12,282 nt of DNA from CAYONQ01 sp964405375 (GTDB lineage Bacteria > Planctomycetota > Phycisphaerae > Sedimentisphaerales > Anaerobacaceae). The position numbers were made by a program, and so were the translations under genes. Positions 5,979 through 12,282 of the stretch are shown in pieces (position 1 is the first letter of the stretch; every line of letters begins with the position of its first letter). The DNA lies in the NCBI GenBank assembly GCA_964405375.1, contig CAYONQ010000077.1, forward strand, positions 1 to 12,282, read 5' to 3'. Below the pieces are notes generated by a model. That model saw only the letters and a list, made by a program, of their open reading frames with translations, was not told where the DNA came from and did no database searches.

Positions 5979-7016
5979 TTACAGTTGTTTTCTTCGGCGG
6001 AGCGAAAATATTAATAACCAAATAGTTAATCCAAAAATCACAAAGGTTACAGTTAGTGATGTGGAATTTTGCGTGATCAACGGCCAGATATAAAATGCTA
6101 CGTTGCGTTCTATCAGTTCAAAGGTTTCCGGTTGTTTCTTAGCAGCAACCACCGTCTCGGTGATCATTCCGTTTTTTACTGACATTCTTACCAGATGGTG
6201 GAATCGCCCGTGTTTACCCCGAAGCTTTGCACCACCACCACCGGTAACAATAAAAGTTGTTCCATCTCTTTCAGTTTTTACATATCCATGGTGGTCACCA
6301 GCAAAAACATAGTCAATGTGGTATTTTTTAGCAAGCTGCAAAAATTTTTCGCTTCTTGGCAGTCCATTACACATCAAGGAAGAATTTAATCCTGAAGGTG
6401 GAATATGCATAAAAACGAAGGTTTTTTCTATTTTTTCTGATTGGCTTGAAAAAGTCCCTTCCAAAAACTCCAGATATTGTCCTGTTTGATTGTAAGGTGA
6501 AATATCATTCAGAAATACAAACAGACATTTCCCAATGGTAAAATAGAACTGAGAAGCCCAATAAATATTTTCAAAATCTTCCAAACAGAAAGGTCCGTCA
6601 GCAGAAATATCGTGATTGCCGAGAACTAACAATATCGGGAAAGCCTTGGTATGCTCAGCTATTTCCAGAGCAAAAAGCTTATGACTGACGAATTCGGTAT
6701 GCTCAACGAAATCACCGAGTATTACTGCAAAGGCAGGTTGGTCCAGGCGTGTAATATCCAGCATCGTTTCAAAAGTTGCCGTTCCGCATTTAACATCACC
6801 AACTACCACAAATGTAAATTCATTCGGATCAGTCGTTGTTTTTATATGACCAATATTTTCAGGGCTATTTCCCAGAAGCTCAGGGAAACTGGCAATATGC
6901 ACACGCATACCAGTTGCTACGACAACTACAAGTGCGATTAGTACCAAAGAGGCTAAAATTATCATGCCGCTGTTAAGAAAGTGATACAAAGATTGTTTTA
7001 AATGAGTATGTTTCAT
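5979..7016 (-). CDS. Membrane-anchored calcineurin-like metallophosphoesterase
   Basis: This encodes 345 residues with a membrane helix at each end (about 17-36 and 319-338), holding the catalytic domain between them, most likely on the periplasmic side. Metal-binding motifs appear in the family order: 'VVGDVK' (D74), 'ILGDFVE' (D102), 'LGNHD' (N134-H135-D136), 'FMHIPPSG' (H204) and 'AGDHHGY' (H242/H243). The first motif is D-x-K rather than the common D-x-H, a variant I associate with a subgroup having 'GDxRxG'; the other ligands are intact, so the enzyme should be active. It hydrolyses a phosphomonoester or diester of unknown identity. The start codon lies three bases after the stop of the glycosyltransferase, so the two genes are certainly co-transcribed. 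A role in processing a phospholipid or polyprenyl-phosphate intermediate for that enzyme is inference. Confidence 0.87.
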   Translation of the reverse strand: MKHTHLKQSLYHFLNSGMIILASLVLIALVVVVATGMRVHIASFPELLGNSPENIGHIKTTTDPNEFTFVVVGDVKCGTATFETMLDITRLDQPAFAVILGDFVEHTEFVSHKLFALEIAEHTKAFPILLVLGNHDISADGPFCLEDFENIYWASQFYFTIGKCLFVFLNDISPYNQTGQYLEFLEGTFSSQSEKIEKTFVFMHIPPSGLNSSLMCNGLPRSEKFLQLAKKYHIDYVFAGDHHGYVKTERDGTTFIVTGGGGAKLRGKHGRFHHLVRMSVKNGMITETVVAAKKQPETFELIERNVAFYIWPLITQNSTSLTVTFVIFGLTIWLLIFSLRRRKQL

Positions 7017-7019
7017 ATC

Positions 7020-8588
7020 TTAGATTTTCTCATTACCCAAACTGCTTTTGTCAATTAAGCAGGGAAACAACATTGCTCTTTGATATGGAAGGTGCACTAT
7101 GCGGCATTCAATACCAGAGTTCTTTAATACGTCAATTGCTTCAGCGATTTCATCATCCTCAATCACAAGGAAAACACCGGCTTCATTTTCCCGCACAAAC
7201 TCTTTTATTTCTTCTAAAATATGCTCAGTTTTAGTGAATGTCGGATACGGGTCAAATTCATCCGTTGAATGTTCTACTTCGTGTGCGCCATAGAATAATA
7301 ATCCATCGGCACGTTCATCTATTGTGCATAATTCATAGTTACCTGATGGCGCGTGCTTATTAACTTGAGCCCACAGAGTCTTCATATTGTTGTGTGTCGG
7401 ATAATAAGCAAGACCCAGCTTTGAAAACAACAAAAGAAAAATCCAACAGGTCGTCAGCTTAATTGGACGAGCATAACCTTTTAACAAACCTGAAAACGAT
7501 AAGCTGTCAATCACCGGAGCTTTTTGTATCCAAAGCTTTGCTGTAGCTATTGCCAGCGGAACAAAAATCGGAAGAGCGTAGAACCCAAGTTTAGAGCTCG
7601 CCAAGCATAAAATCACAAGCGGTGCAAAGAAATAACACAATAAAAACAATTGTTCAGGTCTTTTCGGCAGTTCCTTCCACCATTGTTTGTTGAAGAACGT
7701 GGATTTAATTACCCCTTTCTTTTCCAGCCAGATTGTCGACCACGGCAGGGAGCCGAAAACCAAAACCGGGATATAGATTAAAGCACCTGTAAGCCCGGGA
7801 TTGCGATTGTATTTTTCTGAGATAAGACGTCCGAAAATTTGATTATCAACAAGATAGCTGAACGCCCCTGGAATCTTAATTCCAATCCAAATGTACCAAC
7901 CTAATCCAGTAACCAGAAAAATGAGAATACCTAAAAGAGACCAAGGATTGAAGAAATACCGGAATATTTCTTTTCTAACTAAAAGAAATAAGAACAATCC
8001 ACCACAAGGAATTAATACCGCAGGGCCTTTGGCAAGAAATCCCAATCCTACTGCTCCGCACAGAAGCATCTGCCAGAAAATTCGTGTTTTCCCCTGTGAT
8101 TTAGCACTTTTCCAGAAGCACAGTGCTGAAAGGGTAGTCCACAGGGTTAAAATCGTATCCGGTGTGACAAAATTTGCTGCAATGAATGGAATGACCATGG
8201 TGGCATAAATGAGCGAGGATAATAAGGCCAGCCATCTATCTTTGAACAATGAAAAGCTTAAAACTCCAACAGCCAAACTGGTTAGAATAAAACATAAGCC
8301 ATGAAAGAAACGAACGGCAAACTCACTATGGCCAAAAGTTTTAAGACCGGCGATTATCCCCCAGTAAATCATTGGAGGCTTATCAAGAAATATCTCATTT
8401 TCACCAAGATAAGGAATGAAAATATTGTCTTTGGCCAACATTGTTACAGCGGTTCCCGCATAATAACCCTCGTCAGGCTGCCAAATTCCCCTTGATCCTT
8501 GAAAAGAAAACGCCAGAATTGTCAGACAAATTACCAAATACAACACAGCTGTGAAGTTTGTAACTTTTAACTCTGTAATGCATTTCAT
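7020..8588 (-). CDS. ArnT/PMT-type glycosyltransferase (GT39/GT83-like)
   Basis: This is a polytopic membrane enzyme of 522 residues that transfers a sugar from a polyprenyl-phosphate carrier to an acceptor on the outer face of the membrane. Helix 1 (about 13-30) is followed by the catalytic loop 'GIWQPDEGYYAG' with D39-E40. Then come 'LDKPPMIYW' (69-76), 'FVTPDTILTLW' (140-150), 'GFLAKGPAVLIP' (183-194) and a series of further helices to about residue 395, ending in a soluble C-terminal domain (about 400-522) as in ArnT. The length fits that family. The minus strand upstream has GGAAAGG (8600-8594) 5 bases before ATG 8588. A TATAAT (8610-8605) would give a very short leader; its -35 is poor. 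It heads the operon glycosyltransferase-phosphoesterase-methyltransferase. Lipid A or another glycolipid is a likely acceptor, but protein is also possible. Substrate cannot be read from sequence. Confidence 0.9.
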   Translation of the reverse strand: MKCITELKVTNFTAVLYLVICLTILAFSFQGSRGIWQPDEGYYAGTAVTMLAKDNIFIPYLGENEIFLDKPPMIYWGIIAGLKTFGHSEFAVRFFHGLCFILTSLAVGVLSFSLFKDRWLALLSSLIYATMVIPFIAANFVTPDTILTLWTTLSALCFWKSAKSQGKTRIFWQMLLCGAVGLGFLAKGPAVLIPCGGLFLFLLVRKEIFRYFFNPWSLLGILIFLVTGLGWYIWIGIKIPGAFSYLVDNQIFGRLISEKYNRNPGLTGALIYIPVLVFGSLPWSTIWLEKKGVIKSTFFNKQWWKELPKRPEQLFLLCYFFAPLVILCLASSKLGFYALPIFVPLAIATAKLWIQKAPVIDSLSFSGLLKGYARPIKLTTCWIFLLLFSKLGLAYYPTHNNMKTLWAQVNKHAPSGNYELCTIDERADGLLFYGAHEVEHSTDEFDPYPTFTKTEHILEEIKEFVRENEAGVFLVIEDDEIAEAIDVLKNSGIECRIVHLPYQRAMLFPCLIDKSSLGNEKI

Positions 8589-8710
8589 TTTAGCCTTTCC
8601 TTAAATTATAATGGCAAGGAGCTCAAAATATGATACAATTTATTCTTCTCTTTGTTGATTATAGCAGTTCCTTTTCAATAATCAATAACCACTGGGCTTT
8701 TCTGGTTGCA

Positions 8711-8839
8711 CTACTTATTAATCTGACAGACATACATCCTGTTATTTTCAATAACCCTGTCCGTTTGTTCTGAAACATCCTGCACATACCTTGTCGCCAT
8801 TTGTAAATCAGCGTGGCCAAGAAGTCTTTGAGCGCGGAT
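8711..8839 (-). pseudogene. Tyrosine recombinase (integrase) C-terminal remnant
   Basis: The minus-strand frame ending in TAG at 8711-8713 reads IRAQRLLGHADLQMATRYVQ, then DVSEQTDRVIENNR and a short tail. This is the last catalytic box of phage-type integrases: LLGHxDLxxxTxRY, with the conserved His of LGH and the nucleophile Tyr in ATRYVQ. The frame is closed by a TGA just upstream, around 8868-8870. I found no box I or box II (RHTFA-type) in any minus frame to 9180, so the rest of the gene is missing or scrambled. It lies 123 bases upstream of the glycosyltransferase operon. Other ORFs across this stretch (8659-8913, 8883-9143) are in different frames and look spurious. Confidence 0.6.
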
Positions 8840-8964
8840 ATATAATCCGCAGCCGGAACTTTTATCTTTTTCTCAGCTTCCGCTAACAATCTCCGGGCAT
8901 ACATCTTATCCATCTGTGGGTATATGACGTTCCCTGGGCATCCCGATGGGCAATTATTTTTTTC

Positions 8965-8993
8965 TTGACCGAACGCCGGCCATATCCTATTAT
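8965..8993 (+). promoter_or_regulatory. Sigma70-type promoter reading toward rny
   Basis: TTGACC at 8965-8970, exactly 17 bases, then TATTAT at 8988-8993, with a start near 9000. No other plus-strand pair of comparable quality was seen between it and the rny start at 9536. It therefore either makes a ~535-base leader for rny or a separate non-coding RNA. Confidence 0.5.
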
Positions 8994-9535
8994 GGTATTG
9001 TAACTACTTGACGGAAGAAAACTGCGGATTATCTCGTACTTTACTTGGTGGTTTTTCGTTACCATAGTAAAGGGACGCATAAAGGGGAAGAATTGTAACC
9101 TCTTTCCTGAACGGCAGTTAAGTTGTAAAGGCACTTTTAGCATCTGTTGTGGACGGCAACCTCAAGGGGGAACCGGCCTTTCTGGTGCGGCGGAGAGAAA
9201 GTGAATTTAGAGTGAAACGAAATCTGTGTGAAAAAAAGCATTTGTTTACCCACAAGGTGGTGTGAGTATTGAGCATAAAATCAACCAATTTCGTGACAAA
9301 AACAGCCCTATTAGGGCCAGAAATAGCACAGTTAGAGGCGATTTTGGCCCTACGTAGGTGCTGGTGATTTTACGCCATAACGAAAAGGATTTCGTAATTC
9401 ACAGTTTTTGCAGCTTTCCTGCCCGGCTACGGCTTGGCAAACTTTCGCCGAGACGAGCCGAAGACCCCGCAGTTTTTCCATCTTGAGCGATTGTTTACTA
9501 ACCCTACGGGTAATTACAAGGGAAAGGCGAAAACT
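8994..9535 (+). other. Long structured non-coding region upstream of rny (leader or ncRNA)
   Basis: There is no credible plus-strand gene. Hairpins seen: CTTTACT-T-GGT (9039-9049) with ACCAT-AGTAAAG (9061-9072); ACGAAA-AGGA-TTTCGT (9380-9395). Between them is a set of competing helices: GCCCTA (9305-9310) pairs with TAGGGC (9312-9317), while TAGGGCCA (9312-9319) pairs with TGGCCCTA (9345-9352), extended by AAAT/ATTT, and CCTACGTAGG (9349-9358) is itself a palindrome. The frame of rny stays open upstream to a TTG at 9434, but those residues are not RNase-Y-like. Bases 9444-9456 share CGCCGAGACG with the reverse complement of the 1384/1977 repeat. Confidence 0.4.
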
Positions 9536-11122
9536 ATGGATACCATAATAATGATGACGCAGATTGGCCTGCCGACCGCGATTCTGACGGTATTTAGCTT
9601 CCTTTTAGGGATTGCCCTGGCTGTTACGATTTACCAGATAGTTGCCAGAGTAAAATCCAAGACCGTCGAGCAGGACTTTCAGCGGCAGATTGAAGGCGCC
9701 AAAAGGGAAGCGGAGAACATAATCAGGTCCGCCCAGATTGACGCCGCCGCAGAGGCCATCAAGAAAAAAGAGCAGCTCACCGCCGAGGCAAATCAGGTTC
9801 GCTCCGAGCTGCACGAAACCAAGATGAGGTTAACCAAGCGCGAGGATACGCTCGATAAGCAGGGCGAGCTTCTCAGCCAGCAGGAAAACACATTAAAACA
9901 GCAGGAAAAAGAGGTTGATAGAAGATTGCACAATATCGACAGCAAGGAAAAACAGCTTTCAAATTTGCTGGCCCAGCAAAAGAATCAACTGCTCAAAATC
10001 ACCGCAATGCATGTCGAAGAGGCCAAGGAGCTGCTGTTGAAACGGCTCGAAGACGAGTGTGAACACGAGATGTCAACCCTGATTGCCCGCAAGGTCGAAG
10101 AAGCTACCGAAACCGCTGGTGAAAAAAGCAGGGAGATAATCAACACCGCCATTCAGCGATATGCCGCTGAACAGACCTGCGAGGCGACCGTCTCGACCAT
10201 CGACATCCCAAGCGATGATATGAAAGGCCGAATCATCGGCAGAGAAGGACGCAACATTCGCGCCTTTGAAAAGGCGACCGGCGTGGACGTCATTGTCGAT
10301 GATACCCCCGGAATGATTATCGTAAGCGGCTTCAGTCCCGTCAGGCGTGAGGTTGCCCGTCTTTCAATGGAACGGCTCATTCAGGACGGACGAATACACC
10401 CCTCTCGAATCGAGGAGCTGGTCACCCAGACCAAAAAGGACGTCAACCATAAGCTCCTGCAGATTGGCAAAGACGCCGCCGTCGAGACCAACGTCAGGGG
10501 CTTGAGCAATAGGATACTCAGCTTGATTGGCGCATTGAACTTTAGAACAAGTTACGGTCAAAACGTGCTTCGCCACAGCGTTGAAGTCGCTTATCTGACG
10601 CAGGTTATGGCCGACGAGCTGGGGCTGGACGGCTCAATCGCCAGACGTGCAGGACTGCTGCACGATATCGGCAAGGCCATCGACCACGAGGTCGAGGGCA
10701 GCCACCCCGCAATAGGCGCAAATTACCTCAAGCGTTTCGATGAATCGTCTATCGTGCTAAATGCCGTTGCGGGACATCACGGCGACGTCCCGCCGGATAA
10801 TCCTTATACCCCGCTGGTCGCCGCCGCCGATGCAATAAGCGCATCCCGTCCCGGCGCCAGAAGAGAAACGCTCGAAAGATATATCAAGCGATTGGAGAAG
10901 CTCGAAGAGATTGCCGGCAGCTTCAAGGGCGTCGAGAATGCCTACACAATCCAGGCGGGGCGAGAGATTCGTGTCATTGTCGATGCGGCGAAGGTCGAAG
11001 ATGAGTCGGCAATGAAAATCGCACGTGACATCGCCAACAAGATTGAAAGTGAAATGACCTATCCGGGCGAAATCCAGGTAACACTGCTGCGTGAGCTGCG
11101 CTGCATCGAATACGCAAAATAA
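9536..11122 (+). CDS. rny: Ribonuclease Y
   Basis: This is a membrane-bound endoribonuclease that starts mRNA decay, in the role RNase E plays in enterobacteria. The domain order is complete in 528 residues, close to the usual ~520. A membrane helix spans about 10-36 (GLPTAILTVFSFLLGIALAV). A long coiled coil covers 42-200. The KH domain lies at about 220-285, with the loop GREG (235-238) in 'KGRIIGREGRNIRAFE'. The HD domain lies at about 343-440, with 'RHSVEVAYL' (H347), 'LLHDIGK' (H376-D377), 'AGHHGD' (H414-H415) and 'AAADA' (D432) as metal ligands. A conserved C-terminal domain ends at 'LLRELRCIEYAK'. I choose ATG 9536 over the upstream TTG 9434: it puts the membrane helix at the N-terminus and follows purine-rich AAGGGAAAGG (9518-9527). 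Upstream lies a long non-coding region that may be its leader; downstream is a terminator-like hairpin. Confidence 0.95.
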   Translation: MDTIIMMTQIGLPTAILTVFSFLLGIALAVTIYQIVARVKSKTVEQDFQRQIEGAKREAENIIRSAQIDAAAEAIKKKEQLTAEANQVRSELHETKMRLTKREDTLDKQGELLSQQENTLKQQEKEVDRRLHNIDSKEKQLSNLLAQQKNQLLKITAMHVEEAKELLLKRLEDECEHEMSTLIARKVEEATETAGEKSREIINTAIQRYAAEQTCEATVSTIDIPSDDMKGRIIGREGRNIRAFEKATGVDVIVDDTPGMIIVSGFSPVRREVARLSMERLIQDGRIHPSRIEELVTQTKKDVNHKLLQIGKDAAVETNVRGLSNRILSLIGALNFRTSYGQNVLRHSVEVAYLTQVMADELGLDGSIARRAGLLHDIGKAIDHEVEGSHPAIGANYLKRFDESSIVLNAVAGHHGDVPPDNPYTPLVAAADAISASRPGARRETLERYIKRLEKLEEIAGSFKGVENAYTIQAGREIRVIVDAAKVEDESAMKIARDIANKIESEMTYPGEIQVTLLRELRCIEYAK

Positions 11123-11146
11123 CGGATATACGAAACCCGAAGCACA

Positions 11147-11172
11147 AACAACAAAATCGGCATTTTGTTGTT
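11147..11172 (+). terminator. Terminator-like hairpin after rny
   Basis: AACAACAAAAT (11147-11157), loop CGGC, ATTTTGTTGTT (11162-11172): an 11-bp perfect stem 24 bases past the rny stop. The stem is AT-rich and no clean T-run follows beyond the TTGTT at its end, so its strength as an intrinsic terminator is uncertain. The loop is tight. Confidence 0.5.
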
Positions 11173-11243
11173 GCAATGGCCATCTTGATTGTCTACAGTG
11201 TTTAGTGTGAAAAGTAGTATTATATTTTGAAGGGGGATTTATT

Positions 11244-11802
11244 ATGCATAACCAAAGAACACTTCTTCTACCTGCCTTTGTTGTTTTGATGATTGCTTCG
11301 ATTGCTAATGGAATTGAAAGTTTTCCCGAGCCAAATTCTTATCCCGATTTCAACGGTGATAAAATAGTCAACTTTGTTGATTTTGCAACTTTTGCCGGGA
11401 ACTGGCAGAAGTCGGGCAGTGGCCTTGATGGCGATTTTGATAATAGATAATAGCGGAACTGTTGATACCAATGACCTATCAACCTTCGCTTATCTCTGGC
11501 TGAACGGCCCTCATCCGTTAGATGTTTTCGAGTCGTTCAAGAGTGCTCTGGCAGCAGGTGATGTTAATGAAGCCTTTACTTTTGTTACGGAGATTTCGAG
11601 AGAAAAATACGCCGAGATTTTCCAGATAATTGAGCCGAACCTTTCGGATTATGTAGCCGGTATGGGTCAGATGACATACGACCGGCATAGGGACGGTGAA
11701 GTCAAATATGAGATGTTCCATCAGGATGGTCCGCAGACATTAAGTTTCCCGGTTTTTTTCATAAGAGCCGACGATGGAAACTGGAAAATATACAATTTTT
11801 GA
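11244..11802 (+). pseudogene. Secreted dockerin-type protein broken by a 7-bp duplication
   Basis: ATG 11244 has GAAGGGGG (11229-11236) 7 bases upstream. The first frame encodes a signal peptide (residues 1-23, LLLPAFVVLMIASIANG) and one calcium-binding dockerin repeat (D35, N37, D39, N43, D46 in 'PDFNGDKIVNFVDFATFAGNW'), then stops at 11448-11450. The other half continues in the +1 frame to TGA at 11800-11802. Removing one of two adjacent GATAATA units (11439-11452) joins the halves exactly and creates a textbook second repeat: D64, D66, S68-G69, V71-D72, D75 in 'GDFDNSGTVDTNDL'. The restored 183-residue product would go on with 'NGPHPLDVFESFKSAL' and a ~95-residue small globular domain ending 'DGNWKIYNF', which resembles NTF2-like secreted domains. 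Dockerin repeats bind cohesins in cellulosomes; in planctomycetes they are common and their partners are mostly unknown. It is followed after 16 bases by a membrane protein gene. Confidence 0.85.
11439..11452 (+). repeat. Exact 7-bp tandem duplication (GATAATA x2) causing the frameshift
   Basis: Units at 11439-11445 and 11446-11452 are identical and adjacent. One unit is in excess: with it, the dockerin gene reads DNR-stop; without it, DNSGTVDTND continues in frame to 11802. It could be replication slippage, a switchable site, or an assembly error. Confidence 0.9.
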
Positions 11803-11818
11803 ATAATGAGAGAGAAAT

Positions 11819-12208
11819 ATGGAAGAGAAAAAATCCGAGACTGCAAATGATATGAATATCGAGGAAACTACAACGAGAAAAGATACCAAAAAGATCAGTC
11901 GCTTTGCAAAAGCGTCGTTTGTTTTGTCGATAGCAACAATTCCTCTTGTCATAATATGCAGCGTTATAATTCGAACAGTAATTTACAATCCTCCGCTGAT
12001 TACAATTGCGAGGATAACCTTATATATGAGCTATGCTTTAATTCCAACATCACTTCTATTAGGTATTGGAGGGCTTATACATATTACATTAAAAAGAAAG
12101 ACACATTACGGATATTGGATAGCATTCGTAGGAATTGCCCTATCACTGATATTAGTAGTCACTCTTTTTTACAACATGATTCGAGCTATGGGTGAGCACA
12201 TGTGGTAG
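11819..12208 (+). CDS. Small membrane protein with three helices (DUF4190-like layout)
   Basis: This encodes 129 residues. The N-terminal ~28 residues are cytosolic and charged (EEKKSETAND..., TTRKDTKK). Three membrane helices follow at about 33-55 (FVLSIATIPLVIICSVII), 66-90 (ending GIGGLIHI) and 99-119 (YWIAFVGIALSLILVVTLFY). The pattern 'FAKASFVLSI...LLLGIGGLIHI...KRKTHYGYWIAFVGIALSLI' resembles the DUF4190 family of small bacterial membrane proteins, though only the layout and a few residues support this. The family has no assigned activity. GAGAGAGAA purines (11808-11816) serve as a weak ribosome site before ATG 11819. It starts 16 bases after the dockerin-protein stop, so the two are probably co-transcribed. 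Low GC matches the dockerin gene and not rny. Confidence 0.75.
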   Translation: MEEKKSETANDMNIEETTTRKDTKKISRFAKASFVLSIATIPLVIICSVIIRTVIYNPPLITIARITLYMSYALIPTSLLLGIGGLIHITLKRKTHYGYWIAFVGIALSLILVVTLFYNMIRAMGEHMW

Positions 12209-12260
12209 GAAATATAATTTTCTACTTATTAACTCAAACTGACCGATTAAGGAAATTTTA

Positions 12261-12282
12261 ATGGTAATGATTATCAAACAAA
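12261..12282 (+). CDS. Start of a further gene, cut by the right edge
   Basis: ATG 12261 is preceded by AAGGA (12249-12253) with 7 bases of spacing, a good ribosome site. The frame stays open for the seven visible codons (MVMIIKQ). It is 52 bases past the membrane-protein stop in the same direction. No function can be inferred. Confidence 0.45.

Noticed and set aside
8659..9143. Two minus-strand ORFs (84 and 86 codons) near the integrase remnant
   Set aside because: They are in frames other than the recognisable integrase segment and have no domain sense.
8994..9430. Known structured RNAs (tmRNA, RNase P RNA, SRP RNA, 6S, common riboswitches) in the rny upstream region
   Set aside because: I looked for their characteristic conserved words and did not find them. 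Hairpins alone do not identify a class.
9434..9535. TTG-initiated N-terminal extension of RNase Y (34 residues)
   Set aside because: It would place a charged segment before the membrane anchor, is not RNase-Y-like, includes a repeat-family motif, and ATG 9536 gives the usual length.

Overview
The window looks like a contig from an uncultured Planctomycetota bacterium, most likely Phycisphaerae (Sedimentisphaerales-like). This is inferred, not proven. The reasons are a secreted protein with planctomycete-style dockerin repeats and a 'PHPLDVFESFKSAL' tail, long G-poor interspersed repeats whose spurious translations (KTKPIS..., KQTQSNP) I recall from such genomes, and a membrane-anchored coiled-coil protein of a planctomycetal type. 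Gene content alternates between GC-richer core genes (nnrE, the coiled-coil/BRCT-like protein, rny) and AT-richer accessory blocks (1-2030, about 5300-8600, 11200 to the end).

Layout. Bases 1-1371 hold a tight plus-strand operon of small unknown proteins joined by ATGA overlaps, including a winged-helix-like protein and a zinc-ribbon protein; a truncated ORF enters from the left edge. Next is an HNH endonuclease gene (1518-1973). Copies of a ~43-50 bp direct repeat lie just after the stop codon of the zinc-ribbon gene and just after the HNH stop. Bases 2030-2580 hold no credible gene: they contain a strong orphan sigma70-type promoter with a dyad at its start site, then a composite repeat with stacked GC hairpins. 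nnrE (NAD(P)H-hydrate epimerase, 2615-3307) follows from its own promoter and may be leaderless.

Convergent to nnrE is a 559-residue membrane-anchored coiled-coil protein (3341-5020, minus). It ends in a BRCT-like domain and carries an in-frame 66-bp repeat insertion. Bases 5329-8588 (minus) are a three-gene operon: ArnT/PMT-type lipid-linked glycosyltransferase, membrane-anchored metallophosphoesterase and isoprenylcysteine-methyltransferase-like membrane enzyme. This points to envelope lipid or glycan modification. Just upstream of it is a tyrosine-recombinase C-terminal remnant (8711-8839), which may mark an island edge.

A good promoter at 8965-8993 reads toward rny (ribonuclease Y, 9536-11122) across about 540 bp of non-coding, hairpin-rich sequence, so rny may have a long regulated leader. 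After a terminator-like hairpin comes a dockerin-type secreted protein gene broken by an exact 7-bp tandem duplication (11244-11802), then a small three-helix membrane protein (11819-12208) and the first codons of another gene at the right edge.

The observations I rate highest are the 7-bp duplication that breaks, and on deletion would restore, the dockerin gene; the BRCT-like C-terminus on a membrane coiled-coil protein together with its in-frame repeat insertion; and the structured leader of rny. No tRNA, rRNA or CRISPR array was seen.
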